DNA of 64,000 nucleotides from Algoriphagus sp. (GTDB taxonomy: Bacteria > Bacteroidota > Bacteroidia > Cytophagales > Cyclobacteriaceae), in contig NZ_JAMWZB010000005.1 in assembly GCF_024305035.1 (NCBI RefSeq), forward strand, positions 1-64,000, written 5' to 3'. How positions within the stretch are numbered: position 1 is the first letter of the stretch; each line of letters opens with the position of its first letter. Under the pieces are notes generated by a model. That model was not told the DNA's origin, did no database searches, and was given only the letters and a program-made list of their open reading frames with translations. The position numbers and the translations under genes are program-made. Below are positions 26,849 through 35,465 of this stretch, in pieces.

Positions 26849-26860
26849 CTTGGATTTAAC

Positions 26861-27739
26861 TTGGAAAAATATATTAAAATAATTTTAGATGGCTATTATG
26901 GGTATTGGAATTACCTGACCTCGGAAATTCTCTATCCATCTTGGCATAATTACTTCTACTGGCTAACTGGACTTTCCATCGCAGTATTTGCTTTGGAGGT
27001 TATTGTGCCTTGGAGAAAATCCCAACCGATTTTCAGAAAAGATTTTTGGCTGGATGTGTTTTACATGTTTTTTAACTTTTTCCTGTTCTCACTTATTTTA
27101 TACAATGCGCTTTCCAATGTAGTGGTGGAGCTTTTTAACGATTTTCTGGGCCTATTCGGGATTACCAATTTGATCGCTATAGAAATTAGTTCTTGGCCGA
27201 TTTGGGGGCAGTTTCTCTTGATGTTGATTGTGGCTGATTTTATTCAGTGGAATGTACACCGTATGCTTCATCGGGTGCCTTGGCTTTGGGAGTTTCACAA
27301 AGTCCATCATTCGGTTGAACAAATGGGCTTTGCCGCTCACCTTAGGTATCACTGGATGGAAACCCTTGTGTATAAATCAATTCAATACCTCCCCTTAGCC
27401 ATGATTGGATTTGGGTTGGATGATTTCTTTATCCTACATATTTTCACGATTGCGGTCGGACACCTCAATCACGCTAATCTTAAAATCACCTATGGGCCAT
27501 TCAAGTATATTTTGAATAATCCGATCATGCACACCTGGCATCACGTGAAGCATCTGCCATCGGATCGTCCACATGGAGTCAATTATGGGATTACGCTGAG
27601 TATTTGGGACTATTTATTCGGTACGGCCTACATCCCTCATGATGGAGAAAACGAAGCCTTGGGCTTTGAGAAAGTAGAAGAGTTTCCACAGACCTTTTGG
27701 TCCCAAATCACCTACCCATGGCTAAAAAAGAAAGCTTGA
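26861..27739 (+). CDS. Sterol desaturase / fatty acid hydroxylase family membrane protein
   Basis: The 292-residue membrane di-iron enzyme has the full histidine set: HRMLH, EFHKVHHSVEQ, HLRYHWME, GHLNHANL and MHTWHHVKH. Four to five membrane helices surround these boxes. It probably hydroxylates or desaturates a membrane lipid. It starts with TTG at 26861, since no in-frame ATG lies near the start. It is translationally close to tauE and its 3' end overlaps the next gene by 22 bp. Its presence in a sulfur module is known from other Bacteroidota but not explained. Membrane adaptation to sulfide is one idea. Confidence 0.88.
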   Translation: MEKYIKIILDGYYGYWNYLTSEILYPSWHNYFYWLTGLSIAVFALEVIVPWRKSQPIFRKDFWLDVFYMFFNFFLFSLILYNALSNVVVELFNDFLGLFGITNLIAIEISSWPIWGQFLLMLIVADFIQWNVHRMLHRVPWLWEFHKVHHSVEQMGFAAHLRYHWMETLVYKSIQYLPLAMIGFGLDDFFILHIFTIAVGHLNHANLKITYGPFKYILNNPIMHTWHHVKHLPSDRPHGVNYGITLSIWDYLFGTAYIPHDGENEALGFEKVEEFPQTFWSQITYPWLKKKA

Positions 27740-27984
27740 AATCTTTAAATCCGCTCAATAACTGGATTACAGTTTTGATGCTCACAGTGATTTTGGGTTT
27801 GGCTCCTCTTTTGCCTGAACCTCACCTTTGGGGAAAACTCCGTTGGGTAGCAGGAGGGGCTGTGGGCATGAAATTGATGGATTGGGGCGACTTACTCTTT
27901 CATGGCTTCCCATGGGTTTTGTTGATTCGCTTAACAATCATTGAATTGAGAATGAAACTCAAAACGGTGAAAGCTGAGCTGTGA
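27718..27984 (+). CDS. Small integral membrane protein
   Basis: This 88-residue protein has two probable membrane helices (WITVLMLTVILGLAPLLP and LFHGFPWVLLIRLTIIEL) around a PEPHLWGKLRWV segment. Short proteins of this kind, often loosely named RND transporter in databases, accompany TauE and rhodanese genes in Bacteroidota. It is far too short for an RND pump. The Met at 27718 is preferred. It overlaps the preceding hydroxylase gene by 22 bp, suggesting coupled translation. Function is unknown. Confidence 0.75.
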   Translation: MAKKESLKSLNPLNNWITVLMLTVILGLAPLLPEPHLWGKLRWVAGGAVGMKLMDWGDLLFHGFPWVLLIRLTIIELRMKLKTVKAEL

Positions 27985-28024
27985 CTTTTATTACTGATTT
28001 ACATCAGGTTTGGGGGTAGTTTTG
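27981..28024 (+). promoter_or_regulatory. Predicted operator and promoter of the rhodanese gene
   Basis: GTGACTTTTATTAC (27981-27994) is centred 29.5 bp upstream of TAGTTTTG (28017-28024), an exact -7 box. An adjoining FNR-like repeat CTGATTTACATCAG (27994-28007) overlaps its right end. The promoter position supports the rhodanese start at 28055. Confidence 0.6.
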
Positions 28025-28054
28025 TATCAGAAAATTAAACTTATCAAAACAACC

Positions 28055-28390
28055 ATGTTTGACTTCTTTAAAGCAAAACCTAAAAACTACGAGGATATTT
28101 CCGCAGCTGAATTTCATGATTTGACCCTGCAACCCAATACTGTAATTCTAGACGTGAGAACTCCCGGTGAGTTTTCATCTGGTAAAATCAGAGGTGCTCG
28201 AAACCTGGATTTGATGGCTAGAGATTTTACCAACCAAATTCAACACCTTCCTAAAGACAAAACCTATCTGGTTTATTGTCGAAGTGGAAACAGAAGTGGG
28301 CAAGCCTGCGGAATCATGGCAGAAATGGGTTTTAAAAATTGCAAAAATTTGGCCGGAGGAATTATAAGATGGCCTTTTGAAACCCTCTAA
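28055..28390 (+). CDS. Single-domain rhodanese (sulfurtransferase)
   Basis: A 111-residue cytosolic protein with the rhodanese fold. The catalytic Cys75 is in LVYCRSGNRSG, with the active-site loop of six residues typical of GlpE/PspE-like enzymes, and the substrate Asp is in VILDVRTPGEF. It is expected to move sulfane sulfur from SQR products to acceptors such as cyanide, glutathione or thiols. The start at 28055 fits the family and lies downstream of the predicted promoter. A terminator follows immediately. It closes the sulfide module. Confidence 0.92.
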   Translation: MFDFFKAKPKNYEDISAAEFHDLTLQPNTVILDVRTPGEFSSGKIRGARNLDLMARDFTNQIQHLPKDKTYLVYCRSGNRSGQACGIMAEMGFKNCKNLAGGIIRWPFETL

Positions 28391-28412
28391 AAAGTGGAAA
28401 TTGAACGATAAA

Positions 28413-28437
28413 AAGCAGCTGGAAGGCTGCTTTTTTA
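28413..28437 (+). terminator. Terminator of the rhodanese gene
   Basis: Stem aagcagc/gctgctt with a 6-nt loop followed by a run of T lies about 22 bp after the stop. The following 290 bp up to 28729 show no gene that I can support. Confidence 0.85.
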
Positions 28438-28729
28438 TTAGCTATCAATTTTTTCAACTACTTAGGGATGAATGACTTAAATTACCCAACCAGAATCGAT
28501 TTAAAAAGCATTTTTCCGTTCTGCCAATATTCCACTTTTACAAAGTTATAAGTTATACTTCCTTTTATTCTCCAGGGAATAATACTAAAACCATAGGATT
28601 GATTGGGGGTTCTCGAAGATGGTTTAAGGAATGCCCGAATTCCTATGTTTAGAATTGATAGTTTAAGGTCACCTGGAATTCCCTAGACAATTATTATCCT
28701 GCGGTGTATTGAGGCCTTATCATGGGGGG

Positions 28730-29014
28730 TTATCGCTTTGAAATTTTATTCAAACTGATTGATTTTTGACGACTGGAACGAAATCGGTCTAGGTCTTCTG
28801 GGCTCTTTTTTAAGTGTTTGGTATTTCTTCCCTGCACTCGGGCGCGCCACATTTTGAAGCTACTTTGTTTCATGTTTGACCGCATCAGAGCAATAACCTG
28901 AGATTCATTCACTCCAAATTGAGCTTGGATCGCTTCAAATGGAGTGCGATCTTCCCAGGCCATTTCAATAATTCGATCTAGCTCTGGTTCAGAAAATTTT
29001 ACCTTTTTTCCCAT
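28730..29014 (-). CDS. TIGR03643 family protein (photolyase-associated)
   Basis: This small basic protein of 94 residues has the family core KFSEPELDRIIEMAWEDRTPFEAIQAQFGVNESQVIALMRSNMKQSSFKMWRARVQGR. The pattern resembles a helix-turn-helix (FEAIQAQFGVNESQVIALMR), so nucleic acid binding is possible. The function is unknown. It is divergent from the photolyase gene. The Met at 29014 fits the family; an alternative Met at 29053 would abut the photolyase start. The association with photolyase and DUF2256 recurs in many bacteria. Confidence 0.85.
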   Translation of the reverse strand: MGKKVKFSEPELDRIIEMAWEDRTPFEAIQAQFGVNESQVIALMRSNMKQSSFKMWRARVQGRNTKHLKKSPEDLDRFRSSRQKSISLNKISKR

Positions 29015-29053
29015 GAAGTTCAAACCATGCGAGCCAGATAAGGTTTTTAGCAT

Positions 29054-30523
29054 GTGCAAAAAATATCCGTCGTTTGGCTCAAGCGCGACCTGAGACTTCA
29101 GGACCATGCTCCGATTCTAGCTGCTGCAAATTCCGGCTTACCGGTTATGTTGATGTATATATTTGAACCTGCACTTGTTCAAGCCACCCAGAGCGATCAG
29201 CGGCACTGGCGCTTTGTGTGGGAATCTTTGGTAGACATTCAAGCCCAATTAAAACCCTATTCATCTCGACCGGTAATCTTTTACGAAGAGGCCCCTAAGG
29301 TTTTTGAGAAACTAGTTGAAAATTTCACCATTGATGAAGTTTTATCCCATCAGGAAACAGGTATTAAAGTCACTTTTGAACGGGATAAAAAGATTGCTAG
29401 TTTTCTTAAATCCAGGAAGATACCTTGGGTGGAATATTCACAGCAAGGGGTCCAGCGGGGAAGAAAAAATCGAGTATCATGGTCTCAATTTTGGAAGAAG
29501 TTTGTTTCTAGTCCCATCGCTCAGGTTGATTTGGAAAAGGTAAATTTTTTTTACCCATCCGAAACATTTTGGGCTTCTTTTCCTCAAAACCCAATTCCGG
29601 TGGAATGGCAAAAACCTAATCCATTCATGCAGCGTGGAGGGGAAAAATGGGCACATCGGTACCTTCAAAGTTTTCTTCAGGAAAGAATCAAAAACTACAG
29701 CCGGCACATTAGTAAACCTGAACTTTCCCGAAAGGGTTGCAGTCGTCTTTCTCCTTATTTGGCATGGGGTTGTTTGTCAATTAGGCAGGTTTACCAGCTT
29801 TCCCAGGACAGGAAGAAGGCAGGTGTTTACCCGCGTGATATGGCCAATTTTCAGTCCCGTCTTCAATGGCATTGTCATTTTATCCAAAAATTTGAGATGG
29901 AATGCAGAATGGAGTTTGAGGATATTAATCGAGGTTTTTTCAAAATGAAGGGGGAACCTGATTCGGAAAAATTAATAGCCTGGCAAAAAGGACTTACCGG
30001 GTTTCCGCTGGTAGATGCCTGCATGCGCTGCCTGATCGAGACCGGATATCTCAACTTTCGCATGCGGGCCATGTTGGTTTCCTTTTTGACTCACCATCTT
30101 GGGCAGCATTGGAAGTATGGCGCCAATCATCTGGGGCAACTTTTCTTGGATTTTGAACCGGGGATTCACTATCCTCAGCTTCAAATGCAGGCGGGTGTTA
30201 CCGGGATCAATACTGTGAGAATTTACAACCCCGTAAAACAATCAAAGGATCATGATCCAGAAGGAACTTTTATAAAAAAATGGGTACCTGAATTAAGGGG
30301 ATTGCCACCTGGTCTTATTCACGAGCCTTGGAAGCTGAAACCCTTAGAACAGCAGGAATTGGATTTTGAGCTCGGAAAAGACTATCCCTTTCCGATTGTT
30401 CATCCCGAAAAGGCGGCAGCTGAGGCCCGGGATCGAATATGGGCTGCACAAAAAGATCCGGAGGTCGTGCTGGAGTCTAAGCGCATTCTGGGAAAACACA
30501 CCTTGTCAAAACGTTGGTCTTAA
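29054..30523 (+). CDS. Cryptochrome/photolyase family flavoprotein
   Basis: The 489-residue protein has an N-terminal Rossmann antenna domain ([19 protein letters not shown], residues 6-24) and a C-terminal FAD-binding helical domain. The latter is recognised by [84 protein letters not shown] and [19 protein letters not shown]. Whether it repairs cyclobutane dimers or acts as a blue-light sensor cannot be told from sequence; it belongs near the newer class I bacterial group rather than DASH. It starts with GTG at 29054, since MQKISVVW is the family start. DUF2256 follows directly. Confidence 0.93.
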   Translation: MQKISVVWLKRDLRLQDHAPILAAANSGLPVMLMYIFEPALVQATQSDQRHWRFVWESLVDIQAQLKPYSSRPVIFYEEAPKVFEKLVENFTIDEVLSHQETGIKVTFERDKKIASFLKSRKIPWVEYSQQGVQRGRKNRVSWSQFWKKFVSSPIAQVDLEKVNFFYPSETFWASFPQNPIPVEWQKPNPFMQRGGEKWAHRYLQSFLQERIKNYSRHISKPELSRKGCSRLSPYLAWGCLSIRQVYQLSQDRKKAGVYPRDMANFQSRLQWHCHFIQKFEMECRMEFEDINRGFFKMKGEPDSEKLIAWQKGLTGFPLVDACMRCLIETGYLNFRMRAMLVSFLTHHLGQHWKYGANHLGQLFLDFEPGIHYPQLQMQAGVTGINTVRIYNPVKQSKDHDPEGTFIKKWVPELRGLPPGLIHEPWKLKPLEQQELDFELGKDYPFPIVHPEKAAAEARDRIWAAQKDPEVVLESKRILGKHTLSKRWS

Positions 30524-30524
30524 T

Positions 30525-30671
30525 ATGAAGAAAATACACTTGCCGAGTAAAATCTGTCCAGTTTGTCACCGGCCATTTTTGTGGAGAAAGAAATGGGAAA
30601 AAAACTGGGAAGCGGTCAAATACTGCTCAAAACGCTGTGCTGGGTCCTCGAAAAAAAATCAATCTCGGTAA
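30525..30671 (+). CDS. DUF2256 zinc-ribbon-like microprotein
   Basis: A 48-residue protein with two Cys pairs, CPVC (11-14) and CSKRC (34-38), and a basic core ([23 protein letters not shown]). This is the signature of DUF2256, which is regularly encoded next to cryptochromes. It probably binds one zinc. The ATG lies 1 bp after the photolyase stop, so the pair are coupled. Its 3' end overlaps the convergent membrane-protein gene by 13 bp. The role, perhaps DNA binding or a photolyase partner, is unknown. Confidence 0.85.
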   Translation: MKKIHLPSKICPVCHRPFLWRKKWEKNWEAVKYCSKRCAGSSKKNQSR

Positions 30672-31309
30672 ACTAAACTAAACCAAGTCAACCAAATTGC
30701 CATGGGGATTAGGTACCCCGCAACGACCACCAAAGCAGATTTTTTCATGTTCTGCCCGCTCAAGCTATGAATGCCTATGGTCAATAGGACCATGTAAAGC
30801 AACTCGAATAAATTGAGGGTGGCTAATGGGTACCGGAGCCGAAGGGCTACGTTTTCATATCCGGCTAAAGATAAAACCGAGAGGGGACGATATGCTTTTA
30901 TTTCGGAAAAAGATTCGGCTGTTTCGGGATTGATGTAGACCAAAAAACGAATTAACTCCGGAAAGATGAAAATAAATTCAGCCACTAAGACAAATTGCCA
31001 AAGAGACTTGTAGGGGATTTTATATCCCAGAGAAAACGCACCCAACCAAAGTAAAAATGAGATTAAGGTAAACTTCCAAAGCAATTCGAATGGGGTCCAC
31101 AGGTAACCGAGTGTACTGTAAATGTAGAAAAAAGTGAAGGCTCCCTGATCCTTGACTTCCTGTGAATTGGGAACAGCTTCCAGGATTAATTCGTTGGTCA
31201 GGTAGCGAATCAAAATAAAAAGCAGCACAATACAGAAAAAATAAACCCGCTTGTCAAAATCTATTAAGTCATGCACTCGTTGTGCTAAAGGGGACAGGTC
31301 TTTTGGCAT
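30659..31309 (-). CDS. Multi-pass membrane protein, unknown function
   Basis: This 216-residue protein has about five hydrophobic segments ([98 protein letters not shown]). The layout resembles Yip1-like membrane proteins, but no clear motif is present. It is transcribed alone, tail to tail with DUF2256, and divergent from the TPR gene. Treat it as conserved hypothetical. Confidence 0.7.
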   Translation of the reverse strand: MPKDLSPLAQRVHDLIDFDKRVYFFCIVLLFILIRYLTNELILEAVPNSQEVKDQGAFTFFYIYSTLGYLWTPFELLWKFTLISFLLWLGAFSLGYKIPYKSLWQFVLVAEFIFIFPELIRFLVYINPETAESFSEIKAYRPLSVLSLAGYENVALRLRYPLATLNLFELLYMVLLTIGIHSLSGQNMKKSALVVVAGYLIPMAIWLTWFSLVYRD

Positions 31310-31379
31310 AAATTAACGGTTCGAGTCCACTAATCTACGGTATTGTCTGAGATAAGCAGTAATTTTGTCTTCCATTGTA

Positions 31380-32588
31380 ATGAAAATGAATTTTACCCTT
31401 CTGCGTGTTCTACTATTCTTTCTTTGCCTGTTTGCAAGCGCAAACCTGTGGGCACAATCCCCTCCACCTGAAGAGGGAAAGATAGCTAATCAATCCCCTT
31501 ATTTATTGCTGGACAGAGGCTTGCAATTTCGTGTGACAAAGTCGATCAATAGCATGTATGATTTTGACTTTGAAACCGCAGAGCGGGATTTTGGCGTGCT
31601 TTCCTATCAATATCCAGATCATCCTTTACCAGATTTTTTGATGGCATTGAGTTATTGGTGGAGAATAGAGGTTGATGTAACCAACAAAAAGTACGATGAT
31701 ATTTTTCTGGCCTACATCGATCGGGCAAATGAAAAAGCCGAGCGGATGTATGAGGAAGATGAAACCAATAAGGAAGCAGCGTTTTTTTTGGCGGCAGGTT
31801 ATGGTTTTCAGGGGAGATTGCTTTCGGAAAGAAAAAGCTGGACACGGGCAGCCTGGGCAGGTAGAAATGCGCTAAAATACATGGAGTTGAGTAGGGGAGA
31901 GGAAGAATTTAATCCAGAGCTTCTTCTCGGCGATGCGTTATACAATTATTTTTCGGTATGGATTCCGGAAAATTACCCCCTACTAAGACCTGTAATGGCT
32001 TTGTTTGGCAAAGGGGATAAAGAGTTGGGAATCGAGCAGTTGGAGTATGTTGCCTCGAATGCATTTTATACCCGGATTGAGGCGATGTATTTTTTGTTTC
32101 GGTTATACGCTTCTGAGGAGAAAAAACCGTATGAGGCGCTCCGGATTTCAGAATATTTGCATGACAAATTTCCTAACAATCCCTATTTCCATCGTTCCTA
32201 TGCCAGACATCTATATTCAGTTGGAAGGTGGTCTGAGTCTGTGAAGGAATCTGAAGAAATCCTTCGCCGAATCGAAAGAGGACAAACAGGTTACGAATCC
32301 ACAAGTGGGCGATATGCAGCATTTTATTTGGCGCAATTTCATGAGCGGATCGGAGATCAGGCTGAAGCTAAGCGCTATTATTTACAAACTCTTTCCTACG
32401 GAGAGGAATCAGAATCCCAAGAAAGCGGGTATTACCTTCATTCCTTAGTCCAACTTGGACAGATTGCGATGAAAGAAAACAAGAAGTCAGAGGCCAAAGC
32501 ATATTTTAAAACCGTCAAGAAATATGCAAAACGAAAACACCCCGCTCATCAGGCTGCAAGGAATTTTATCAAAAAGAATAAACTTTAA
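31380..32588 (+). CDS. Secreted tetratricopeptide-repeat protein
   Basis: This 402-residue protein has a signal peptide (ends about LWAQ, residue 24) and a helical repeat array. TPR-like helices are visible from residue 45 to the end, for example FETAERDFGVLSYQYPDHPLPDFLMALSYWWR and the last repeats QAEAKRYYLQTLSYGEES and KKSEAKAYFKTVKKYAKRKHPAHQAARNFI. It is probably periplasmic or outer-membrane associated and acts as a protein scaffold; the partner is unknown. The ATG at 31380 is preferred over an upstream TTG. The gene is monocistronic. Confidence 0.82.
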   Translation: MKMNFTLLRVLLFFLCLFASANLWAQSPPPEEGKIANQSPYLLLDRGLQFRVTKSINSMYDFDFETAERDFGVLSYQYPDHPLPDFLMALSYWWRIEVDVTNKKYDDIFLAYIDRANEKAERMYEEDETNKEAAFFLAAGYGFQGRLLSERKSWTRAAWAGRNALKYMELSRGEEEFNPELLLGDALYNYFSVWIPENYPLLRPVMALFGKGDKELGIEQLEYVASNAFYTRIEAMYFLFRLYASEEKKPYEALRISEYLHDKFPNNPYFHRSYARHLYSVGRWSESVKESEEILRRIERGQTGYESTSGRYAAFYLAQFHERIGDQAEAKRYYLQTLSYGEESESQESGYYLHSLVQLGQIAMKENKKSEAKAYFKTVKKYAKRKHPAHQAARNFIKKNKL

Positions 32589-32786
32589 TGAAATTCTTTA
32601 CGTTTTTAGAGTTTAGAACAGGAGATAATTTGAAAAATACCTTCTCTGGAAGCTCTTTCGAAGCTAATCTTTGCTTAAACGCCTGAATGAATAGAGAAAA
32701 TTTCGATTTCCGCTCATCAAAAAGCGAAAAATCATTTTAAAATTTTCCTTAAATATTATAAATTTGTGCCATATAAAATTTTGTAA

Positions 32787-33281
32787 ATGCAAGAGATAAT
32801 GGATAATAGCGTCAGAATCAAATTTGACAAAATAGACCGCAGGATTCTGGAAATTCTTCAAGGCAACGCGAAGATTACAAACGCACAACTGTCAAAGGAT
32901 ATAGGACTTTCTCCCGCCCCTACATTGGAGCGCGTGAAAAAGCTCGAACAGTCAGGAATCATTAAAAGTTACCACGCAAAATTAGACCCTGAAAAAATAG
33001 GGCTAGGGGTGAGTACCTTTGTATTGGTAAGTTTGATTGGGCATAATAAAGCTAATATCGATGCTTTTATGAAGGAAATCAATGGGATTCCTGAGGTAAT
33101 TGAATGTCATCACATCACAGGTACAGGTGATTTTATTTTGAAAATTATTGCCAAGGATATCACTGCCTACCAAAAATTGATGTTGGAAAAGGTTTCTGAA
33201 ATCAAAGAAGTGGACTCCATGCAGTCTATGGTGATTTTGTCTACCTTCAAGGATTCCAAGATTTTGCCAATTCCAATGTAA
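32787..33281 (+). CDS. Lrp/AsnC family transcriptional regulator
   Basis: A 164-residue regulator with an N-terminal HTH (IDRRILEILQGNAKITNAQLSKDIGLSPAPTLERVKKLEQSGII, about 18-62) and a RAM domain (about 75-155, with GTGDFILKIIAKD). The classic Lrp recognition pattern LSPAPTLERVKKLE is present. It shares the family but little close identity with the regulator at 7817. A terminator follows. The effector is probably an amino acid such as leucine, which is family knowledge. Confidence 0.93.
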   Translation: MQEIMDNSVRIKFDKIDRRILEILQGNAKITNAQLSKDIGLSPAPTLERVKKLEQSGIIKSYHAKLDPEKIGLGVSTFVLVSLIGHNKANIDAFMKEINGIPEVIECHHITGTGDFILKIIAKDITAYQKLMLEKVSEIKEVDSMQSMVILSTFKDSKILPIPM

Positions 33282-33303
33282 TATGTAATCAAAAATCGAA
33301 ATT

Positions 33304-33336
33304 GGCTGTCTGGAGTTTTAGACAGCCTTTTTTTTT
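33304..33336 (+). terminator. Terminator of the Lrp gene
   Basis: Stem ggctgtc/gacagcc with a 10-nt loop followed by nine T, between the Lrp and NUDIX genes. Confidence 0.9.
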
Positions 33337-33342
33337 ATAGTT

Positions 33343-33885
33343 ATGATAGAAAATCCCTGGAAAACCCTTAAAGAAACCACTGTTTATCAAAACCCTTGGA
33401 TTAGATTGGAAGAACATCAGGTTTTAAACCCTGCTGGAAAAGAGGGTATGTATGGAAAAGTACATTTTAAAAATAAAGCGATGGCGATTATTCCCCTGGA
33501 TCAACAGGGAAATACCTGGCTGGTTGGGCAATATCGGTATACGCTTAACCAGTATTCTTGGGAGATTCCTATGGGAGGTGGGCCCATCGGACAGGATCTT
33601 CTGGAAAGTGCCAAGCGGGAACTTAGGGAAGAAACCGGTCTTAGAGCCAACAAGTGGACAGAACTACTTCGGATTCATACCTCCAATTCGGTGACCGATG
33701 AGGAAGGAATAATTTATTTGGCAGAGGGATTGACGGAAGGAGAACCTGAATTCGAAGAAACGGAAATTTTACAAGTACAAAAACTGCCTTTTACTGAAGT
33801 AATTGAGAAGGTGATGTCTGGAGAAATCACCGATTCGATAAGTATTGCAGGAATTTTAAAAGCTGCCCGCGTTTTGGGTTTGTAA
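33343..33885 (+). CDS. NUDIX hydrolase, ADP-ribose pyrophosphatase-like
   Basis: The 180-residue cytosolic enzyme has the full Nudix box G-x5-E-x7-REUxEExGU around residues 86-108 (GPIGQDLLESAKRELREETGL). The preceding sequence QYRYTLNQYSWEIPMGGG is typical of ADP-ribose/NDP-sugar pyrophosphatases. It probably hydrolyses ADP-ribose or a related nucleoside diphosphate derivative. Its stop lies 5 bp before the MATE gene, so they are cotranscribed. Confidence 0.92.
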   Translation: MIENPWKTLKETTVYQNPWIRLEEHQVLNPAGKEGMYGKVHFKNKAMAIIPLDQQGNTWLVGQYRYTLNQYSWEIPMGGGPIGQDLLESAKRELREETGLRANKWTELLRIHTSNSVTDEEGIIYLAEGLTEGEPEFEETEILQVQKLPFTEVIEKVMSGEITDSISIAGILKAARVLGL

Positions 33886-33889
33886 ATCA

Positions 33890-35224
33890 ATGACACTAAA
33901 AGAACATTTTTCCATCACTCTTCAACTGGCTTATCCTGTGGTTTTGAGTCAGCTTGGTCAGGTTTCTGTGGGTGTGGCCGACAGTATGATGGTGGGACAA
34001 CTTGGAGCAGTCCCGCTAGCGGCAGCCTCGCTTGCCAACAGCATCTTTTTTGTTTTGCTTATGTTTGGAATGGGGGTTTCTATGGGGATTACACCCTTAG
34101 TTTCCATTGCCGAAGGAAAAACCAAAAATCTGAGAATAGGCCGGCTTTTTCAACACGGACTTTGGATCAATGTCGGGACAGCCTTGGTATTGACCATCGT
34201 TATTGTAGGCTTATCCCAAAGTTTACACTACCTCAATCAGCCGGAGGAAGTGGTGGACATTGCCATTCCCTATTTGTTTGTCATTACAGCTTCGCTGTTC
34301 CCATTTATGATTTTTCAGACATTCAAGCAATTTGCCGAAGGGCTTTCGCAAACCAGGCAGGCGATGTATGTGACTATTTTTTCCAATCTTGTCAATGTAC
34401 TTTTGAATTACATGCTGATTTTTGGAAAATGGGGAGCACCGGAGATGGGTTTGATGGGGGCTGGATGGGCTACGTTGATCTCACGGATTCTGATGCCTTT
34501 GCTGATGGGCTGGTATGTGATGAACTCTTCCCGGTACAAACTCTTCAAAATTCAATGGACTGGGAAAAAGCTTAGCTTCCCCATGATAAATCGGATTTTG
34601 AAAATTGGAATCCCGACTGGATTTCAATACATCTTCGAGGTAAGTGCTTTTGGTTCGGCAGCAATTATGATGGGATGGATCGGAGTAAATGCGCTTGCAG
34701 GACATCAGATCGCACTCAATCTTGCATCGGTTAGTTACATGATGGCTGCCGGATTAAGTACAGCGGGTATGATTAGGGTAAGCAACCAAATTGGGAAAAA
34801 CAACCGCCAAGGGATGCGTGAAGCCGGTATGGTGGTTTTCGGGATGGTGTTGATTTTCATGGCAATCACGGCCATTCTTTTTGTGAGCTTGCGTAATTTT
34901 CTACCTACCTTATATATTGATGATCCCGAGGTGATCGCCATGTCGGCAACCTTGCTGATTATTGCAGGGATGTTTCAACTTTCAGACGGGGTGCAAGTGG
35001 TTGGATTGGGTGTGTTGAGAGGCATGGAAGACGTAAAGTTCCCTACTTGGATTACACTTTTGGCCTATTGGGTTTTGGGTCTTCCTCTGGGGTATTTTCT
35101 AGCTTTTGAGTTGGAAATGGGAGCTGTCGGAATTTGGTATGGATTATTGATTGGGTTGAGTATAACCGCGGTGGTGTTGTTTTACCGTTTTCATAAACTC
35201 AGTCAACGGGAATTAAGGCCATGA
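33890..35224 (+). CDS. MATE family efflux transporter (NorM/DinF type)
   Basis: This 444-residue inner-membrane antiporter has twelve membrane segments. The N-terminal signature LAYPVVLSQLGQVSVGVADSMMVGQLGAVPLAAASLANS and the second-half equivalent GIPTGFQYIFEVSAFGSAAIMMGWIGVNALAGHQIALNLAS are clear NorM-like motifs. It extrudes cationic drugs or metabolites using Na+ or H+. It forms a two-gene operon with the NUDIX gene; the pairing is probably incidental. Confidence 0.93.
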   Translation: MTLKEHFSITLQLAYPVVLSQLGQVSVGVADSMMVGQLGAVPLAAASLANSIFFVLLMFGMGVSMGITPLVSIAEGKTKNLRIGRLFQHGLWINVGTALVLTIVIVGLSQSLHYLNQPEEVVDIAIPYLFVITASLFPFMIFQTFKQFAEGLSQTRQAMYVTIFSNLVNVLLNYMLIFGKWGAPEMGLMGAGWATLISRILMPLLMGWYVMNSSRYKLFKIQWTGKKLSFPMINRILKIGIPTGFQYIFEVSAFGSAAIMMGWIGVNALAGHQIALNLASVSYMMAAGLSTAGMIRVSNQIGKNNRQGMREAGMVVFGMVLIFMAITAILFVSLRNFLPTLYIDDPEVIAMSATLLIIAGMFQLSDGVQVVGLGVLRGMEDVKFPTWITLLAYWVLGLPLGYFLAFELEMGAVGIWYGLLIGLSITAVVLFYRFHKLSQRELRP

Positions 35225-35465
35225 ATCGTAGCCAATTCCATTCTGAGAGATAAGCTGGTGGGTTTGCATTCTTTTGCTCCATGGATTGAAACCCGAAACA
35301 GGGATCAGAATGCGCATTCAAAGCTGACCCCTCACAGCCAATTAAAGCAATCGCTTGGCTTCCATTAACTCCTTTACTCGGCCAATCCCCAAGCCCATTG
35401 ATCAAATGCTTGGTTATGCGGTGTTTTCAATACTTCCCAGGCTGACTTCTGCCCAATATTACAGG

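Noticed and set aside
27994..28007. FNR-type site CTGATTTACATCAG as the main rhodanese operator
   Set aside because: It overlaps the expected -33 region and has no counterpart at the other module promoters, whereas the adjoining GTGAC site matches them in sequence and position.
35225..35465. Small gene after the MATE transporter
   Set aside because: A 68-residue frame (35199-35405, minus) overlaps the end of the MATE gene, has odd composition and no visible start signals.
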